A stretch of 64,000 bases of DNA from Mytilus californianus (GCF_021869535.1 NW_026262701.1:43341278-43405277), one strand, 5' to 3'. Counted from the stretch's first letter, positions 1 through 11,648 are shown. Notes: generated by a model from the letters alone, not told the origin. Numbers and translations: made by a program.

Positions 1-1363
1 TGGTTCATCAACATTCTGCACAGACACTGGTGACGTTTTATAAAGTCTGTGTAGTAGCTGCAAGCTCTTGAATACCGAATGAGTTGGGAAATATATATCT
101 CATATGCAGGTGAAGTTGGTATATTGCTACTGAGGTGGGGGAAAATTTATAATTTCAAAATTAAAATCATCTCGTTTGTCATAGATTCTGGTACTGAGAT
201 GACAGCTTATATCAAATTCGAAGTATAAGTCTAAAAAAAAGGGGGAGGAAGCCGTGTCTGTTGTTTCTTTAATTTCTAGTTCTGGAGAATATATCAATGG
301 AACCCAATCAGAAAAGTTTGGATTGTTAATGGAAAGAACATCATCAATATATATGAATGTGAAATTCAATGATCTGGCTTCTTTGATCTTCAATTTTTGA
401 CAAGTGTCTGAAGGAACTCCGACTCATATGACAAAAAGAAGATGTCGACAAGAAGAGGGCACAGTTCTTTCCCATGGGAATGTCGACTATTTGTGAAAAA
501 AGTCTACCTCCAAATTCAACAAATATGTTGTCAATAAGAAACTCCAGCATACTGATCACTTGTTCCTCTGTTTAGCAAATTTTACCTTTTTGTTCACTGT
601 TAACAAAATATGCTGTATGGTATCCCAAAATAATAAATTTAAAGCGTATGCTACCATTTTTATATTGAAAAGCATTGTGGATTTTTTCTTTTATACGATT
701 TTTCATTTCACATGGGGAATGGATGTATACAGGGTTGAAAAATCAAAAGTTTTGATAGAATTAATTTCAGAGAAAGATCGAGATTTAAAGTTATCCAGAA
801 GTTCTTTAGAGTTTTTTTAGAATCCACATATGGGTAATACCTCTACTCGAGTAAACAGTTTCACAGTATTTCTGAAGACCCTCTTTCAATGCGGACAGAT
901 TTTTTGTAGAACATGCAAATGAGCCGGAAATGTACCGTTGTTTGTACGGAACTTTGTGAAGCTAAGGTATTCAATACAAACAAGGTAAGTCCTCAGATTT
1001 GCTGTGCAATGTAATGTTCATTGAAGCCATGAAGGACTTATGATTCGCCAAAATCTCATTTTTGTCAAATGATATGTTTTTGTATGTTGAATTCCCTGAG
1101 TGCTCATTTATTCCTAATTCTATTACAAGACACTCGTAGTAGTACGATTTACATACAATGACAATATTATTTAAAGCTTTGTCCGCAGGAACAACATTAT
1201 ATTTATCGTGAGAGATGATAAACATTTCACAGCTTCTTTGTTTCTGACTTTGGTCGATCATTCACACACTTTTTCAACTTCGACGTTTTATCAGATACCT
1301 GATTGTTTTGACCCATTCTGACAAAGTGTCCAGTTCAACTTCTTCTCGTTTAGCCCATGCTCT
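1..1363 (-). pseudogene. Penelope-like element reverse transcriptase remnant (family 1), cut by window edge
   Basis: Read on the minus strand from about 1363 to 1, successive frames give the ordered parts of one retroelement RT: a WAKREEVELDTLSEW segment (about 1363-1274), a DKYNVVPADKALNN segment (1261-971), an STLYT-like region (about 816-700), FLIDNIF...IPMG (about 559-450), the catalytic-type YIDDVLSINN (near 345), and the thumb-side YDKRDDFNF (near 160). The IPMG/YIDD/YDKRDDF set is that of Penelope-like elements that are abundant in molluscs. Stops and frameshifts between every block show it is dead. No GIY-YIG nuclease part is visible, and the 3' end runs off the window. The family call comes from motif order; no search was run. 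Confidence 0.75.
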
Positions 1364-1370
1364 AAAAGTG

Positions 1371-1606
1371 GGACGAAAGATACCAGAGGGAGAGTCAAAC
1401 TCATAGATCGAAAACAAACTGACAACGCCATGGCCAAAAATAAAAAGACAAACAGACAAATAATAGTACAGATGACACAACATAGAAAACCAAAGATTAA
1501 GCAACACGAACCCCACCAAAAACTGGGGGTGATCTCAGGTGCTCCGGAAGGGTTAGCAGATCCTGCTCCACATGTGGCACCCGTCGTGTTGCTTATGTTA
1601 TTACAA
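1371..1606 (-). repeat. Mussel interspersed repeat, copy 1 (family A)
   Basis: This copy starts at AAAGATACCAGAGGGAGAG and runs through CAAACTCATAGATCG and ACCCCACCAAAAACTGGG to TGGCACCCGTCGTGTTGC. The same order of blocks recurs at about 8590-8730 and 44080-44200, and in the opposite orientation at 48004-48140, which defines a dispersed family. It lies directly against the broken end of the PLE at 1363 and so probably inserted there. Short open frames across it (81 aa minus, 61 aa plus) look like shadows. The strand given is relative to the 48 kb copy. Confidence 0.7.
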
Positions 1607-1663
1607 ATCCGGTAAATAGTCTAATTCGGTAAGTCACATTCGTGAAAAGGGAGGGTATTGTAG

Positions 1664-2055
1664 TTACGACGTAAGGAACATATCCGATATCATCCGTGAA
1701 ACGGTTATTCCATAACGGTCAACCAACTCGTGATGGCGTCCGTAAAATTTACGAAGGGATGACTTCAACTTCACCATTTGGAACTCTTGGTTTAATAGCT
1801 TCTTTGTGAGCAGCAATCCTCTATCAAGGAAATCATGATAGGAAACACAAGCCCGGGAATATCGTATCAATTGGGAGATATATACTCCGTATGCAGGCGC
1901 GGCTGGAATGTTGCTACATAGAAATGGAAAGTTCACAATTGAGAAGCCGAAATCATCTCTTTTGTCGTAAAGTTTTGTTTTCAACCGACCCTCATTGTCA
2001 ATTTCTAGATGTAAGTCAAGATATGAGGCAAACTCAACTGTATCTGTAGTATCCT
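1664..2055 (-). pseudogene. Penelope-like RT C-terminal fragment (family 1)
   Basis: The minus-strand frame gives a block beginning KDTTDTVEFASYLDLHLE (one stop-free reading from about 2055), then KLYDKRDDFGF, a GVYISQLIRYSRAC segment, and LRKFYGRHHELVDRYG, with a natural-looking end at 1664. These are the thumb/C-terminal signatures of the same family as the copy at 1-1363. That copy lies downstream in the same orientation, so this is a second, internally deleted copy: its palm, including the catalytic YIDD, is absent. About 415 bases with no recognisable coding separate it from the N-terminal fragment at 2470-2745. Confidence 0.75.
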
Positions 2056-2469
2056 ATAGGTTGCACTTTGTAAATACAGCTGTTTCTCAAACCACGCCTC
2101 TTTTGGGGAGATATATAATATTCACAGATATGTTAATTTGTTAACGTACTGGTTCCCATTTATGATCTATGTGTTTCATCTCATAGAGACATCACTTGGG
2201 AATGTAACCAGTATAGAAAAACATGGTAGCGCCTAAATTTTAATTTTTAGGAGGTCCAAAAATGGAGGTAAGGGTTGTATAGAATTTTAGTATAAGTTTA
2301 AACTCTTAGAAGTTCAGGGCATATAAATGTTGAAAATATGCCGCACAGCCCTATATTTTGACCTTTGAATAAAATAGTAGTGCATATAAACTTTCCGTTC
2401 TAGGATATTATTTTTCACGAAACTTCATAGTAAAAGTGTCACAGTTTTAGCCGCAGTTTTAGCCGCAAA

Positions 2470-2745
2470 GGGAGTTCCTATGGGAAATTGCATTGTCTAT
2501 ATTTACAGAATTGCAACCTATATCTCTAGTTCGATAGTCCTCAATTGAATCAATAATTGTTTTAAAGTTATGGTTACAATTGATGTCTTGGGGTTCTCTA
2601 AACTTAAGACCATAAGATATCACCTTTCGGCATTGTTCATGTTGAATAATGTTTAGATCCCCACTAATAACATGGGCAGAGGGGCTGTAAATATTAGGCG
2701 AGTGGGAACGGTCACATTTCAGAGTTTTTTTTAGGTATTCTTCTA
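2470..2745 (-). pseudogene. Penelope-like RT N-terminal fragment (family 1)
   Basis: On the minus strand this reads without a stop through SPSAHVISGDLNIIQH, GLKFREPQDINCNHNFK and IIDSIEDYRTRD. That is the N-terminal region upstream of the WAKRE block in this PLE family. It is probably the head of the same deleted copy whose tail is at 1664-2055. The stretch 2746-3100 has only AT-rich sequence and a chance 81-aa plus frame (2775-3020), which I do not support as a gene. Confidence 0.65.
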
Positions 2746-3122
2746 AAAAAATATCTTAGAAATAATAGGTTTGCATGATTTTAACTCAATCTTTGAGTAA
2801 TTATAAGCTATTCGTACGTTTTTTGAATTCGAATTTTGAAATGTCACAGAATTTTAAAATTAATGATCTAGCTTCAAAAGAAACAAACAAAATATTTAAT
2901 TTTTTTGTGTTTTGTCTTGTATGGTTACTAGTTTTTAGTATCTTAAAAAATGGGTGCTTTATCTATATCGTATGCTTATTATTCAAAATAGATTTGCTTA
3001 AATTGTATATGAATGCCTAGATACCTTGTTATAAATATTGATTAAATTAATGGTCAACGTGATGTGCGCAATAGTTTCGACTCATTTATTTAGCCTTTAA
3101 ATTTGTTTTTATTCGAGCGTCA

Positions 3123-3420
3123 CTGATGAGTCTTGTGAAGACGAATTAAGGCAACAGTAGTATACCGCTGTGCAATAGTCATAATTTCATAATTCTATTA
3201 AGCAAAAAAAAAAATAAAAAAAATCCGGGTTACAAACTTAATCCGAGGGAAACACATCAACTTTAAGAGGAAAACAACGGAACAACAGAAAAACTGAACT
3301 ACAACAAAAGCAAACGCCGACTTACATAGAAACGGACTGTAGATAATAACTGCTATATTCCTGACTTGGTACAGGACATTTTAAGGAAAAATGGTGGTTC
3401 GAAACGCGAATCTGGCGTTT
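3123..3420 (+). ncRNA. Hammerhead ribozyme-type core, interrupted
   Basis: CTGATGA at 3123-3129 is followed by a perfect 5-bp stem II with a 3-base loop (GTCTT GTG AAGAC, 3130-3142) and GAA (3143-3145). The rest of the motif, GAAACGCG...GGCGTTT, resumes at 3401-3420 after the insertion. Hammerhead motifs are established in Penelope-like elements and in small bivalve retroelements; activity here is impossible as the core is split. Confidence 0.5.
3146..3400 (+). mobile_element. Non-autonomous element inserted into the hammerhead-type repeat
   Basis: The insert begins TTAAGGCAACAGTAGTATAC and ends ...CATTTTAAGGAAAAATGGTG, with the internal block TATTCCTGACTTGGTACAGG that recurs at about 8455-8485. 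The 4-base string CGAA sits at both junctions (3142-3145 and 3400-3403), which fits a short target-site duplication. A terminal block GCGGTATACCACTGTTGCC on the opposite strand at about 40491 belongs to the same family. It has no coding capacity. Confidence 0.55.
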
Positions 3421-3574
3421 AAAATTATTAGCCTGGTACTAGTATTTTTGATGAGTTTTTTCTTCAAAAACTGATATTGTCTATACAAATCCCTTCTTGT
3501 AGGCATGCTTAACCTTTCTATTTTAAAAACCACATTGATTCCAAAAACAAATAAAGCAAAATAATAATAGTCAC

Positions 3575-3704
3575 AATGCTGGATCTTTTGATCGACAACA
3601 TGTTTGTTTGATGGACAGACGATATTCCAATGGGTACTACTTGTGCACCTCTACTTGCCGACCTGTATTCATACTCATATGAAGCAGAATACAAACAAAG
3701 ACCG
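3575..3704 (+). pseudogene. Penelope-like RT palm fragment (family 1)
   Basis: The plus frame reads MLDLLIDNMFV, a stop, then DIPMGTTCAPLLADLYSYSY and ending EAEYKQ near 3703. This is the fingers/palm piece of the family found at 1-1363, here on the opposite strand. After it the reading passes without a stop into family 2 sequence, so the 138-aa frame at 3630-4046 is a chimera of two elements. Confidence 0.7.
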
Positions 3705-5270
3705 CTCTGTCTGTCTACTGTAAAAATTGGTGTAAACGTGAAAAATCTGATAAAAAATAAAATTATGAATAGTGTTATTATTCGTATATCTCATTTTGAA
3801 AACAATTCTGAAATTAATAATAGGGTCCATGATATTCCTATTTCTAGAATAAAAAATAAACTCCAAGTACTCTCAAAAGTTCTCCAAAACGAAATTACAA
3901 ATTCATCTGCATTCAGTCCCGTACGCTTCACAGAGAGTCAAATTGAAAACAAGCATATCACTGCCACTACCCAGCTTAAAGCCTCTTCCGAACATTTGAA
4001 AACCCTACTATGTACTGGTTACCTAAATTGCACAAAATTCATTTAAATTCCGTTTTATCTCCGCATCTAGTAAGTGTTCTACTACCAATCTATCAGTGCT
4101 TATAACTACCTTCCTTACTAAAATCAAAGAACTTGTTATTAACTTTTGTAATAAAGCTTATGAAAATAATGGTATTAATTATTTTTGGAGTGATAAAAAT
4201 TCTTTAGAGGTTTTAGATAAAATACATGCTTTTGATAGTCCTTTTAATTCTGTTGACAGTAATGATTTTTCTACTCTCTATACTGCACTTCCACACAATC
4301 TAAATAAATGGTCGTTTGAAAAATCTCATCAAAAATTTATTTGCTGTAACTCGTTTAAAGTCGAAAAAGGAAAGTATGCTAGACACACTTACTGGAAATG
4401 TGAAGATATGATTGAAGCTTTAAATTTTCTCCTGGACAACATATATGTACGTTTCGGCAATAAAGTGTATCGACAGGTAGTAGGTATTCCTATGGGCACT
4501 AACTGTGCATCTTTAATAGCAGATTTATTCCTGTATTGCTATGAATCTCAGTTTATGACCTAACTCAGTAAAGACACGTCATTGTTACATTTGGTTGATA
4601 CATTCAACAATACCTTCCGTTATCGAGATGATATTTTTTCGTTAAATAATCCAGAGTTCTCTAAATATACTACCAAAATTTACCCAAAAGAACTTACTTT
4701 AACTAAATCTAACATAAACAGCAGTAGTTGTCTTTTTCTAGATTTAGACATTTCAATCTCTAAAGGAAAACTCCACACTAAAATTTACGACAAAAGAGAC
4801 GACTTTACATTCCCTATTGTTAATTTCCCTTTTTTAGACGGCGATGTTCCTTTGCTCCATCATACGGTGTTTATATATCCCAACTCGTTCGTTATACCCG
4901 TGTGTGTAGTGATGTCATAGATTTTAACGAACGTAATCAATGCATCACTGGTAAATTATTAAGTCAGGGATTTCGTTACCATAAATTACGTAAAACTTTA
5001 ACTAAATTCTTTCATAGATACAAAGATTTGATTAGTAAATTTGGCTGTACCTGTAGAAAACAGATTAAAAACGGTATTTCACATCCTAAATTTTACGGTA
5101 ATATTGTACTTAAAGCGCGGAAATCACTATGTGATCTGTGTAAACTCATCGAACCTTTAAACAAACTTATTAGTAAAGGTTATCTTACCAATGTTGTAAT
5201 TAGATCTTTGAATATAGTTTACATTGGCACTAATATTGATTTTGTCATCAGCAAATTAAAACGTAACTAA
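3705..5270 (+). pseudogene. Penelope-like element reverse transcriptase (family 2), nearly full RT, frameshifted
   Basis: Plus-strand frames give, in order: LKASSEHLKTL (near 3980), a WLPKLHK-type block in another frame (near 4022), FISASSKCSTTNLSV (about 4055), NDFSTLYTALPHNL (about 4260), FLLDNIYVRFG and VGIPMGTNCASLIADLF (about 4425-4530), FRYRDDIFSLNNPEFSK (about 4617; the usual YxDD is RDD here), KIYDKRDDFTFPIVNFPF (about 4780), then after a frameshift near 4850 the GVYISQLVRYTRVC, KFFHRYKDL and ISHPKFYG blocks, ending with a stop at 5270. The motif set differs consistently from family 1. There are at least two frameshifts, a stop at 4560 and a doubtful catalytic motif, so it is a pseudogene. 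It is the most complete PLE here. Confidence 0.8.
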
Positions 5271-6347
5271 ATTTGTATTCTTTTCAAACGGGATGTATAA
5301 AGACACATCCACGTTCATTTTGATCTATAAAGAGGTGAACTCCTAACTATCCTACTGCCTGTCGATACATTTATTTTTGGCATTGCACAAGTCATGTCTT
5401 CTTTGACTGTCCATGAAGTTCAAATACTAAATCCCTGGGATGTGTTTTAGTTGATTTTAGTCTCTGATGCATGATGCATGATTTTTAATAATTAATTGTT
5501 TTTGGCTTTTAACTAGCTGTCAGTAACTGTGAGTACTCTCAAATCGTACTTTCTTGTTTATTTGACCTGTTGATACTAATTGTAATGCTTTTATGTTATT
5601 AAATGTTATTCAGGGTTATAAGTGTTTGGTATTACTATAAATTTTCACTTCTTCGTACTATGAACATTTAAATTTTTTATTTTGTAAAAATATTTCCTTT
5701 CTCCATTTGAACAGTACACGTATACCTAACAATAAAATTATTTGTATTTACCTGTGTTTAAAGTAATTGCAAATGGCTTATATTTTTGTTCAAGCATACT
5801 GTTTTTCTTATATTGTTTCACAGCGGTATACCATGTTACTTTAATTATTCTTCCCTTAGTTTATTTATTTTGTATTTACATTGTATCATAGATTAAATTT
5901 ATTTGTTCAGTGTATGTTCACTGGTGTTAATATGTCTTTTGATTGAGTTAAGCCATTTCAATTGATATTTTATAGTGTGTTTTTCTATGTTGTGATGGTA
6001 CACTATTGTTTCAGATAAGGGTGAAAGTTTGGTACTATTAAAACGTTTAAACCCGCTGCAATTGTTTGCACCTGTCCTAAGTCATGAATCTTATGTTCAG
6101 TAGTTGTCGTTTGTTGATGTCGTTCAAAAGTGTTTCTCGTTTCTCGTTTTTTACATAGATCAGATCGTTGGTTTTCCCGTTTGAATGGTTTTACACTAGT
6201 AATTTTTGGGGCCCTTTATAGCTTGCTGTTCGGTGTGAGCTAAGGCTCCATTTTGAAGACCGTACTTTGACCTATAATGATTTACTTTTATAAATTTTGA
6301 CTTGGATGGAGAGTTGTCTCATTGGCACTCATACCACATCTTCTTAT
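5271..6347 (+). repeat. 3' region of the family 2 PLE ending in the shared CATACCACATCTTCTTA tail
   Basis: Non-coding and AT-rich. It contains GTCATGTCTTCTTTGACTG just after the RT stop, and ends with TTTTCCCGTTTGAATGG, GGGGCCCTTTATAGCTTGC and GTTGTCTCATTGGCACTC followed by ATACCACATCTTCTTA. The same closing motif ends five other repeats in the window (see the other tail entries). It may be the element's own 3' end, or a separate element that shares the tail. Confidence 0.6.
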
Positions 6348-7302
6348 ATCTACAAATCTCATTAAAGAGAAAGGGAAAAGAATCTTGCAAACTGCTTATG
6401 GATACTATCGAAACTAAAAGGTCTTTGTCATACCTTGGTCTTTTCCTTGATATTGACACCAATAATATATTCAAGAGACTAATTTTGTGTGCGTTCTTCT
6501 CGTGGATAACTTTCCGTATTGTAAACTGCATATTTTGAAAGATTTTACGAAAATGTATTATGTTGGGGTAACATTTTTTCCTACGATTACTATTAAAAAC
6601 AGGTATCTTCATGAAAATGTTACAATAGTTGCATATGCAATGAAAAGATCTTGTATATGCAGATGTACAATTACTTTCTTAATTTCTTAAACAGCTATTT
6701 ATAACTAAGGAAACGTTTAAATACGATTTTCAGCAAATTAGGACATGACTTACTTCACGATTCATTGTGATTACTGTTCCCTTCATTATTTGATCATTAT
6801 TTTTTTTAGTTTGAAAGTCGCTTTATATGTTATACACATGTGTATATAATATGTGACAATAAAAAATTTTGCAATTATTATTTCAGGAAATCATTGCAAC
6901 CCCTGCAATTTGCATTATACCTAAATAAACATTCGATTTGGAAGAATTTGGTTCTTTTTGTAACATTAACAGTGTATATGAAATACGGACCTGTTGGTAC
7001 TTTTTTGCAACATTAAAACATATATGTGTTTTAATGGACATGTTCATTCGTATCCCTTTTTCTCTCAATATATACACCATATGTGTAACATATCAACATA
7101 CAAAAATAAGAGAACATTTACCAATATATACATTTCACATATACATGTATAGCCCGATTATTTGCAAGGCTATTGTATTCTAATAGAATAAGATAGCTTT
7201 CGTCCTTCTCTTAGCTTATTGTCTCCATTTACTCTTTTTTAGTTATTGTTATGATTAGGTAAGAAATTTCAGCAATATTTTCACATTAAAGACATAACAT
7301 AC
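6348..7302. other. AT-rich stretch, nothing supported
   Basis: Several short open frames occur on both strands but none shows a known motif, codon pattern or splice-framed exon. It may be intron or 3' flank of the minus-strand gene whose exon ends at 7303. Confidence 0.5.
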
Positions 7303-7470
7303 CCGGATTCAACAACCACCTATCCTTGTTAACTTGAAATTTATCCGTTGTATGTTTCCTGTCTACGTCTTCCCTGATATCACATGGACGGATGTATACA
7401 TCTGAATCTGAGGTAATATTACTATCTGATCTAGATATATTCTTTTTTGGCGTGGGATAGCCGTAAACAT
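7303..7470 (-). CDS. Coding exon (168 nt) of an unrecognised minus-strand gene
   Basis: On the minus strand the exon follows a pyrimidine-rich acceptor (GCTGGTTTTTTTATAG, AG at 7472-7471) and ends AATCCG G before GTATGT (7302 down). It starts with two codon bases and ends with one, phase 1-1, and encodes DVYGYPTPKKNISRSD...VYIRPCDIRED...KFQVNKDRWLLNPG. The phase fits exactly after the exon at 10395-10466. The sequence is polar and charged, with DVYGYP and SDVYIRP tyrosines, as in a cytoplasmic tail or linker; I do not recognise the protein. A longer open frame (7286-7579) runs through the splice sites and is less likely to be the real coding limit. Confidence 0.6.
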
Positions 7471-8339
7471 CTATAAAAAAACCAGCAAAACGGAATCTAG
7501 TGTCATCACTAATGCCAATCAATAAGTCAACCAATAGTTTAAGAAGTAAATGTGTATGAAAAAATATACTATAAATCATATCATAGTATTTATCGTCTTA
7601 TTTGTACTTTATAATAAAAATTATATGCCGGGAATATAAATCAGTAAATATGGTGACTGATTAGGATCACTAGTACCACGATTGCGGTCCGAAACTAATC
7701 TTTGTCTCATCAAGTCTAAATCGACTGCATTTATCGCAAGACAAATACGTTAAAAAAAATTTCAGATTTTTAGTCGCCGTTCCGATCGATAGTAACTGTT
7801 GGTATTTTAGACCTGTTAAGTCATGTGGATTCTTCAGATTTATCCAGAAACTGAAATAGTGTTGAAAGCGCCGTTAAGATACCTTCAAATGCAATTGTAG
7901 TTTGAGAAAGTCCACAGTAAAATCTTGTATCGGTATAGTTATTTAACATCAGGGCAGTTTTTAATTTCCTTTCCTTACACCTCTATTACAAATTAATTCA
8001 GAAGATTTCAATGTTGCGGCATATGAAAATTGGAGGAAATGTGGTAAAAGTTTTTATCTAAAAACATTATCATATGCCAGAATTTCAACAATTTATATTG
8101 AGATATCATATGGAATTCCAAATTGATTTCCAGTTTTTAGTTTCTAATTAACAATATTATAAGACACATCTTTCTGTTCTAGGATTTGAACGAAATCAAA
8201 TCAGATATATTATTCTATTGTAAGTTGATTGTCGGTATGGAATTTGCAGTAAAAAATAAACTTTAAAAATAAAGACTGAGAAAATTAATCACAAAATTTG
8301 AGATTCGTCATTGTGTTCTAAGATCGTTTTACGAACATT

Positions 8340-8770
8340 GTAAAAACTAAAATCACAAAAATACTGAACTCCGAGGAAAATTCAATCGGAAAGTCCCTAA
8401 TCACATGGCAAAATCAAATGACAAAACACATCAAACGAATGGACAACAACTGTCATATTCCTGACTTGGTACAGGCATTTTCAAATGTAGAAAATGGTGG
8501 ATTGAACCTGGTTTTATAGCGCTAAACCTCTCACTTGTACGACAGTCGCATCAATTCCCATTATATTGACAATGGTGCATAAACAAAATGTCACAAATAG
8601 GGGTACAAAAACAACACGGACCCCACCAAAAACTAGGGACGATTTCAGGTGCTACGGAAGGGGAAGCAGATCCTGTTCCAAATGTGGCACCCGTCGTGTT
8701 GCTCATGTTGTTACAAAGTAACATATGTATATTCCCAAGTCAACCAATTATCCGTGGGATGCCATTTTTT
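8340..8770 (+). repeat. Composite interspersed repeat (two mussel families side by side)
   Basis: The left half has CTGAACTCCGAGGAAAATTC, CATATTCCTGACTTGGTAC and GGTGGATTGAACCTGGTTTT, shared with the insert at 3146-3400. The right half has GGACCCCACCAAAAACTAGG, GCAGATCCTGTTCC and GTGGCACCCGTCGTGTTGC, shared with family A at 1371-1606. It lies inside the presumed intron of the minus-strand gene. Confidence 0.65.
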
Positions 8771-9850
8771 AAATGACAGTCAAAATGCTTAGAGGAATAT
8801 GTGTAATATACATGGAACAAATCCCGATTTAAATTGATTTCGTTAAAACTTCAAAATATCTGCATTTGAAACAATGAATGATAAGATTCGAAGGGAGTCC
8901 TGTCTTATGAAACTACAAGCTGAACAATGTGTTAATAGTTCGCAGGATCACTATATACAGACATTCGACATTTTGAGTCAAAGTTAAACATTGTTACCTG
9001 TATTTATTAGTTCTGTTCTAAGAGCTTAGCGTAACACGATTGACTATCCTTTTGATTAAAGCCATATTTTTGAGGATTCAAAGCATGAGAAAAAAAAAAA
9101 CTTATGGCAAATAAGTATCCCCAATCTGAAAGAGACCGGATATGTCCAGACAGATAATCGTGCTCTGCTTATGTCTGTATTACACTGAAAGCAATTCCAG
9201 ACTTGTTACGATCTGCAATAGAACCCAATCGATATAAAGTTACAGACCATGCTAGTGAATCGATGCCACCACACTCGAGGTACAAACATTGGTATTTTCC
9301 CCCCTAGTTGGGTAATATGATCTATATCAATGAACGTACGAACAAAACTATCTGCAACAGATTCTAAGGTATGTAACCAGGAGCGTAAAACCCTCACACA
9401 AAAAACGAAGCTGCGTATAAATCTAAAGGAATTTCCAGGGAAGACCCAAGACCCTCTATCGCTTCGAACAAAAGAAATGTAATTGATTAGAATATAATAT
9501 TAACATTATTCACTGTTGGCTTAAAACTGTAAATCCTACTATATGAAAGAAATGTTAAACTTAACGTCACTGCATTTAAAAAAAATAAAGAAACACATAT
9601 TTTAATGATTGACATGCATATGAGAGAAGACACCAATTTTGACAGGCTTTTATCAACTTATAGGATATTAATATGCTTTAAATTTACAACATGTGTGTTA
9701 CATGACGCATAGCAATGTGTGTAAGTGAACTCTATTACTGTTTATAAGTTGAAACACATATCGGCGAATTAAATTCACAAAGTTTATATGAAAATAAGTG
9801 AAAATTAAAATACTGCATTTGTCGGAAATTGGTGAAGGCGGCATGGTGAC
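8771..9850. other. Presumed intron, no gene supported
   Basis: A 63-aa minus frame (9206-9397) has no recognisable motif. It continues upstream and downstream only through stops and has no convincing splice sites. Confidence 0.4.
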
Positions 9851-9898
9851 CTATAGCGCACTTTTTTGTCTCTGGTGGTTTCTTGTAAAACACATCTA
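9851..9898 (-). CDS. Possible 48-nt cassette exon of the minus-strand gene
   Basis: On the minus strand, acceptor ACATTAACAG is followed by 48 open bases encoding DVFYKKPPETKKCAI, then GTCACC as donor. It is phase 1-1, so it could be included or skipped between the exons at 10395 and 7470 without a frame change. The donor is poor (GTCACC rather than GTAAGT-like), so this is tentative. Confidence 0.28.
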
Positions 9899-10394
9899 CT
9901 GTTAATGTTAAAACAATGTGTGTTCGTTGGTTCATGAAATGTAATTTATTGAACTTGTATTAAAGCTATCACGATTTAAATGTGAGATCGAAGTATATAT
10001 GATCTACGTTTGAAACAGATGATAAAGGATCTTTTCATTTTGGAGTAGCAACAATCCAACACTGATGTTATTCATATAACCAGTGGCGAGCTATATATGA
10101 ATTTTACTTCAGACGAGCAGTACAAACAACACGATGGCCTTGACTGCTAGACTTTGCTGGGCACTTTTGTTACCACGGTTTTCGATATTTTCAATCTTTG
10201 GTTTTATGTGTAGTGTATTGTGGTGTTTTTACATGTTTAATGTCAGCATATTGTTGTTGGTCAGTGTTCAATAACAACCAGAATGTACAATTCTATAATT
10301 GGTAGAGCTTTTGATTGCTAATTTACTTCGTAAAAATTAAAGGATCAAAGCTCTCTCGTTTTGACTGTGACAAATTGCAGATATGTACTCTTAC

Positions 10395-10466
10395 CTTGAG
10401 ACAGCTCTTGCTTAACGTGTCCTCTGTCATCACTTCTTTGAGAAATATACATTCCCATACAAGGTG
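10395..10466 (-). CDS. Coding exon (72 nt) of the unrecognised minus-strand gene
   Basis: The minus strand shows acceptor ATGTAATTTTAG, then 72 bases, then a strong donor (CTCAAG followed by GTAAGAGT). The exon is phase 1-1 and encodes PCMGMYISQRSDDRGH and VKQELSQ. The single leftover G plus AT from the 7470 exon makes an Asp codon, and the leading CA completes an Ala codon with the 11649 exon. Three strong-site exons in the same phase on one strand are unlikely by chance. Function unknown. Confidence 0.6.
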
Positions 10467-11159
10467 CTAAAATTACATTTATTTGAAAACATTTTATCTT
10501 GTTATTTAACCATATATTTTAAATATTTGTTGATATTTGTAAAAGTGAAAATCTTTGAATTGACATATAAGTTTATACAATATGTTCCCTAAATAGAATA
10601 TTACCTATATTTTTCTTGATGCAGTTTAATCTCTATGCTCTACAAGCACCCTTTATAAGGTGTTGTCTTTCGGATGTTCAGCAATACATTTTTTAAACAT
10701 TATAACTAACATACTTTCAAAATGTGGCCTTCAAAAATACTGCATTTCATATAAGCTGGAATTTGTATAGTGACGTAGTCTTATACATTTTACAACGTGT
10801 TTGGTTTTCTATTTCGACAATTAACGCAACTTAAATAATTCCTTTTCTTCCAAGTAACAATTTTGATGACCTTAAACATGTTAAACTTACATGTACAATA
10901 GCCATATTGATGAGAAGAGTCGATCTTTATATGGGCATTGATATAGTTATTTTTCGAAGTAAAGTGTAAGAAAAGGTCAAAACAGTTATTAATATAGCAA
11001 ATATTATTAATGACCAATTTGGTGATGATCTATATAGATGTTTTTTTCTTCAGAATTCTGATTGACACCTGTCCGGTGGTTGAATATTGATAACTTATTT
11101 TCATGAGGTACAACAATATCTAGTAGCAACAACTTTCTTTTGTGCAAAATTGAAATCGT

Positions 11160-11345
11160 CTCTTCAGCCCCTTCGGTTTTTTGTGTATTTCGTGTTGTCC
11201 AGTCTAACGTTGTCTATGTTATGTTTCTAAGACAGTTATTTTTGTCGTTTTACGTTTATTTTGATGGCATTATTATCAGTTCGTTTTAGAGTTTTGAGTT
11301 TGAAGATTCCTTTGGTATCTTCTATCTCTCTTTAAATGTGAATAA
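11160..11345 (+). repeat. Decayed family A repeat
   Basis: CCCCTTCGGTTTTTTGTG, TGTTATGTTTCTAAGAC and GTTTGAAGATTCCTTTGG followed by TATCTTCTATCTCTC are a worn version of the block order seen at 48004-48140. Confidence 0.4.
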
Positions 11346-11648
11346 TGGACACCCCCCTGTTATACGTCATGCAGTTATGATTTAAAATGCAGAATATTGA
11401 CAGGTGTATTGTCTTCGTGATTTAATGAGGGATAAATCTTTAACAAAATGTATTAGCAATTTTCTTATTATGCAAGACAAATATTAGTAAACGTATCAGG
11501 AAATCCAAAAGACGATATATTCGTTCTTTTCATCGACTATGTTAAGACGTTATATATTATATATTTCTCTTTTGATCTATTCATTTCACGGATGTGCAAA
11601 TGCGTAAGTAATGTATACTAGTATATGCTAGGTAAAATATTTTTTTAC

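Larger units (their letters stand above)
3100..3450 (+). repeat. Interspersed repeat with hammerhead-type core, split by a nested insertion
   Basis: Left part: TCGAGCGTCACTGATGAG...GAAGACGAA (to 3145). Right part: GAAACGCGAATCTGGCGTTT and onward (from 3401). Joined only in concept, the two halves match the order seen intact on the minus strand at 46801-46855. The 255 bases between them are a different repeat. Confidence 0.65.

Noticed and set aside
2775-3020. 81-aa plus frame with hydrophobic stretch
   Set aside because: AT-rich, no start context, no homologous motif, and it lies between PLE fragments on the other strand.
7286-7579. Taking the whole 97-aa minus frame as a gene
   Set aside because: A strong acceptor at 7471 and a strong donor at 7302 define a shorter exon that fits the phase of two other exons.
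9206-9397. 63-aa minus frame
   Set aside because: Not splice-framed and not recognisable; probably chance within an intron.
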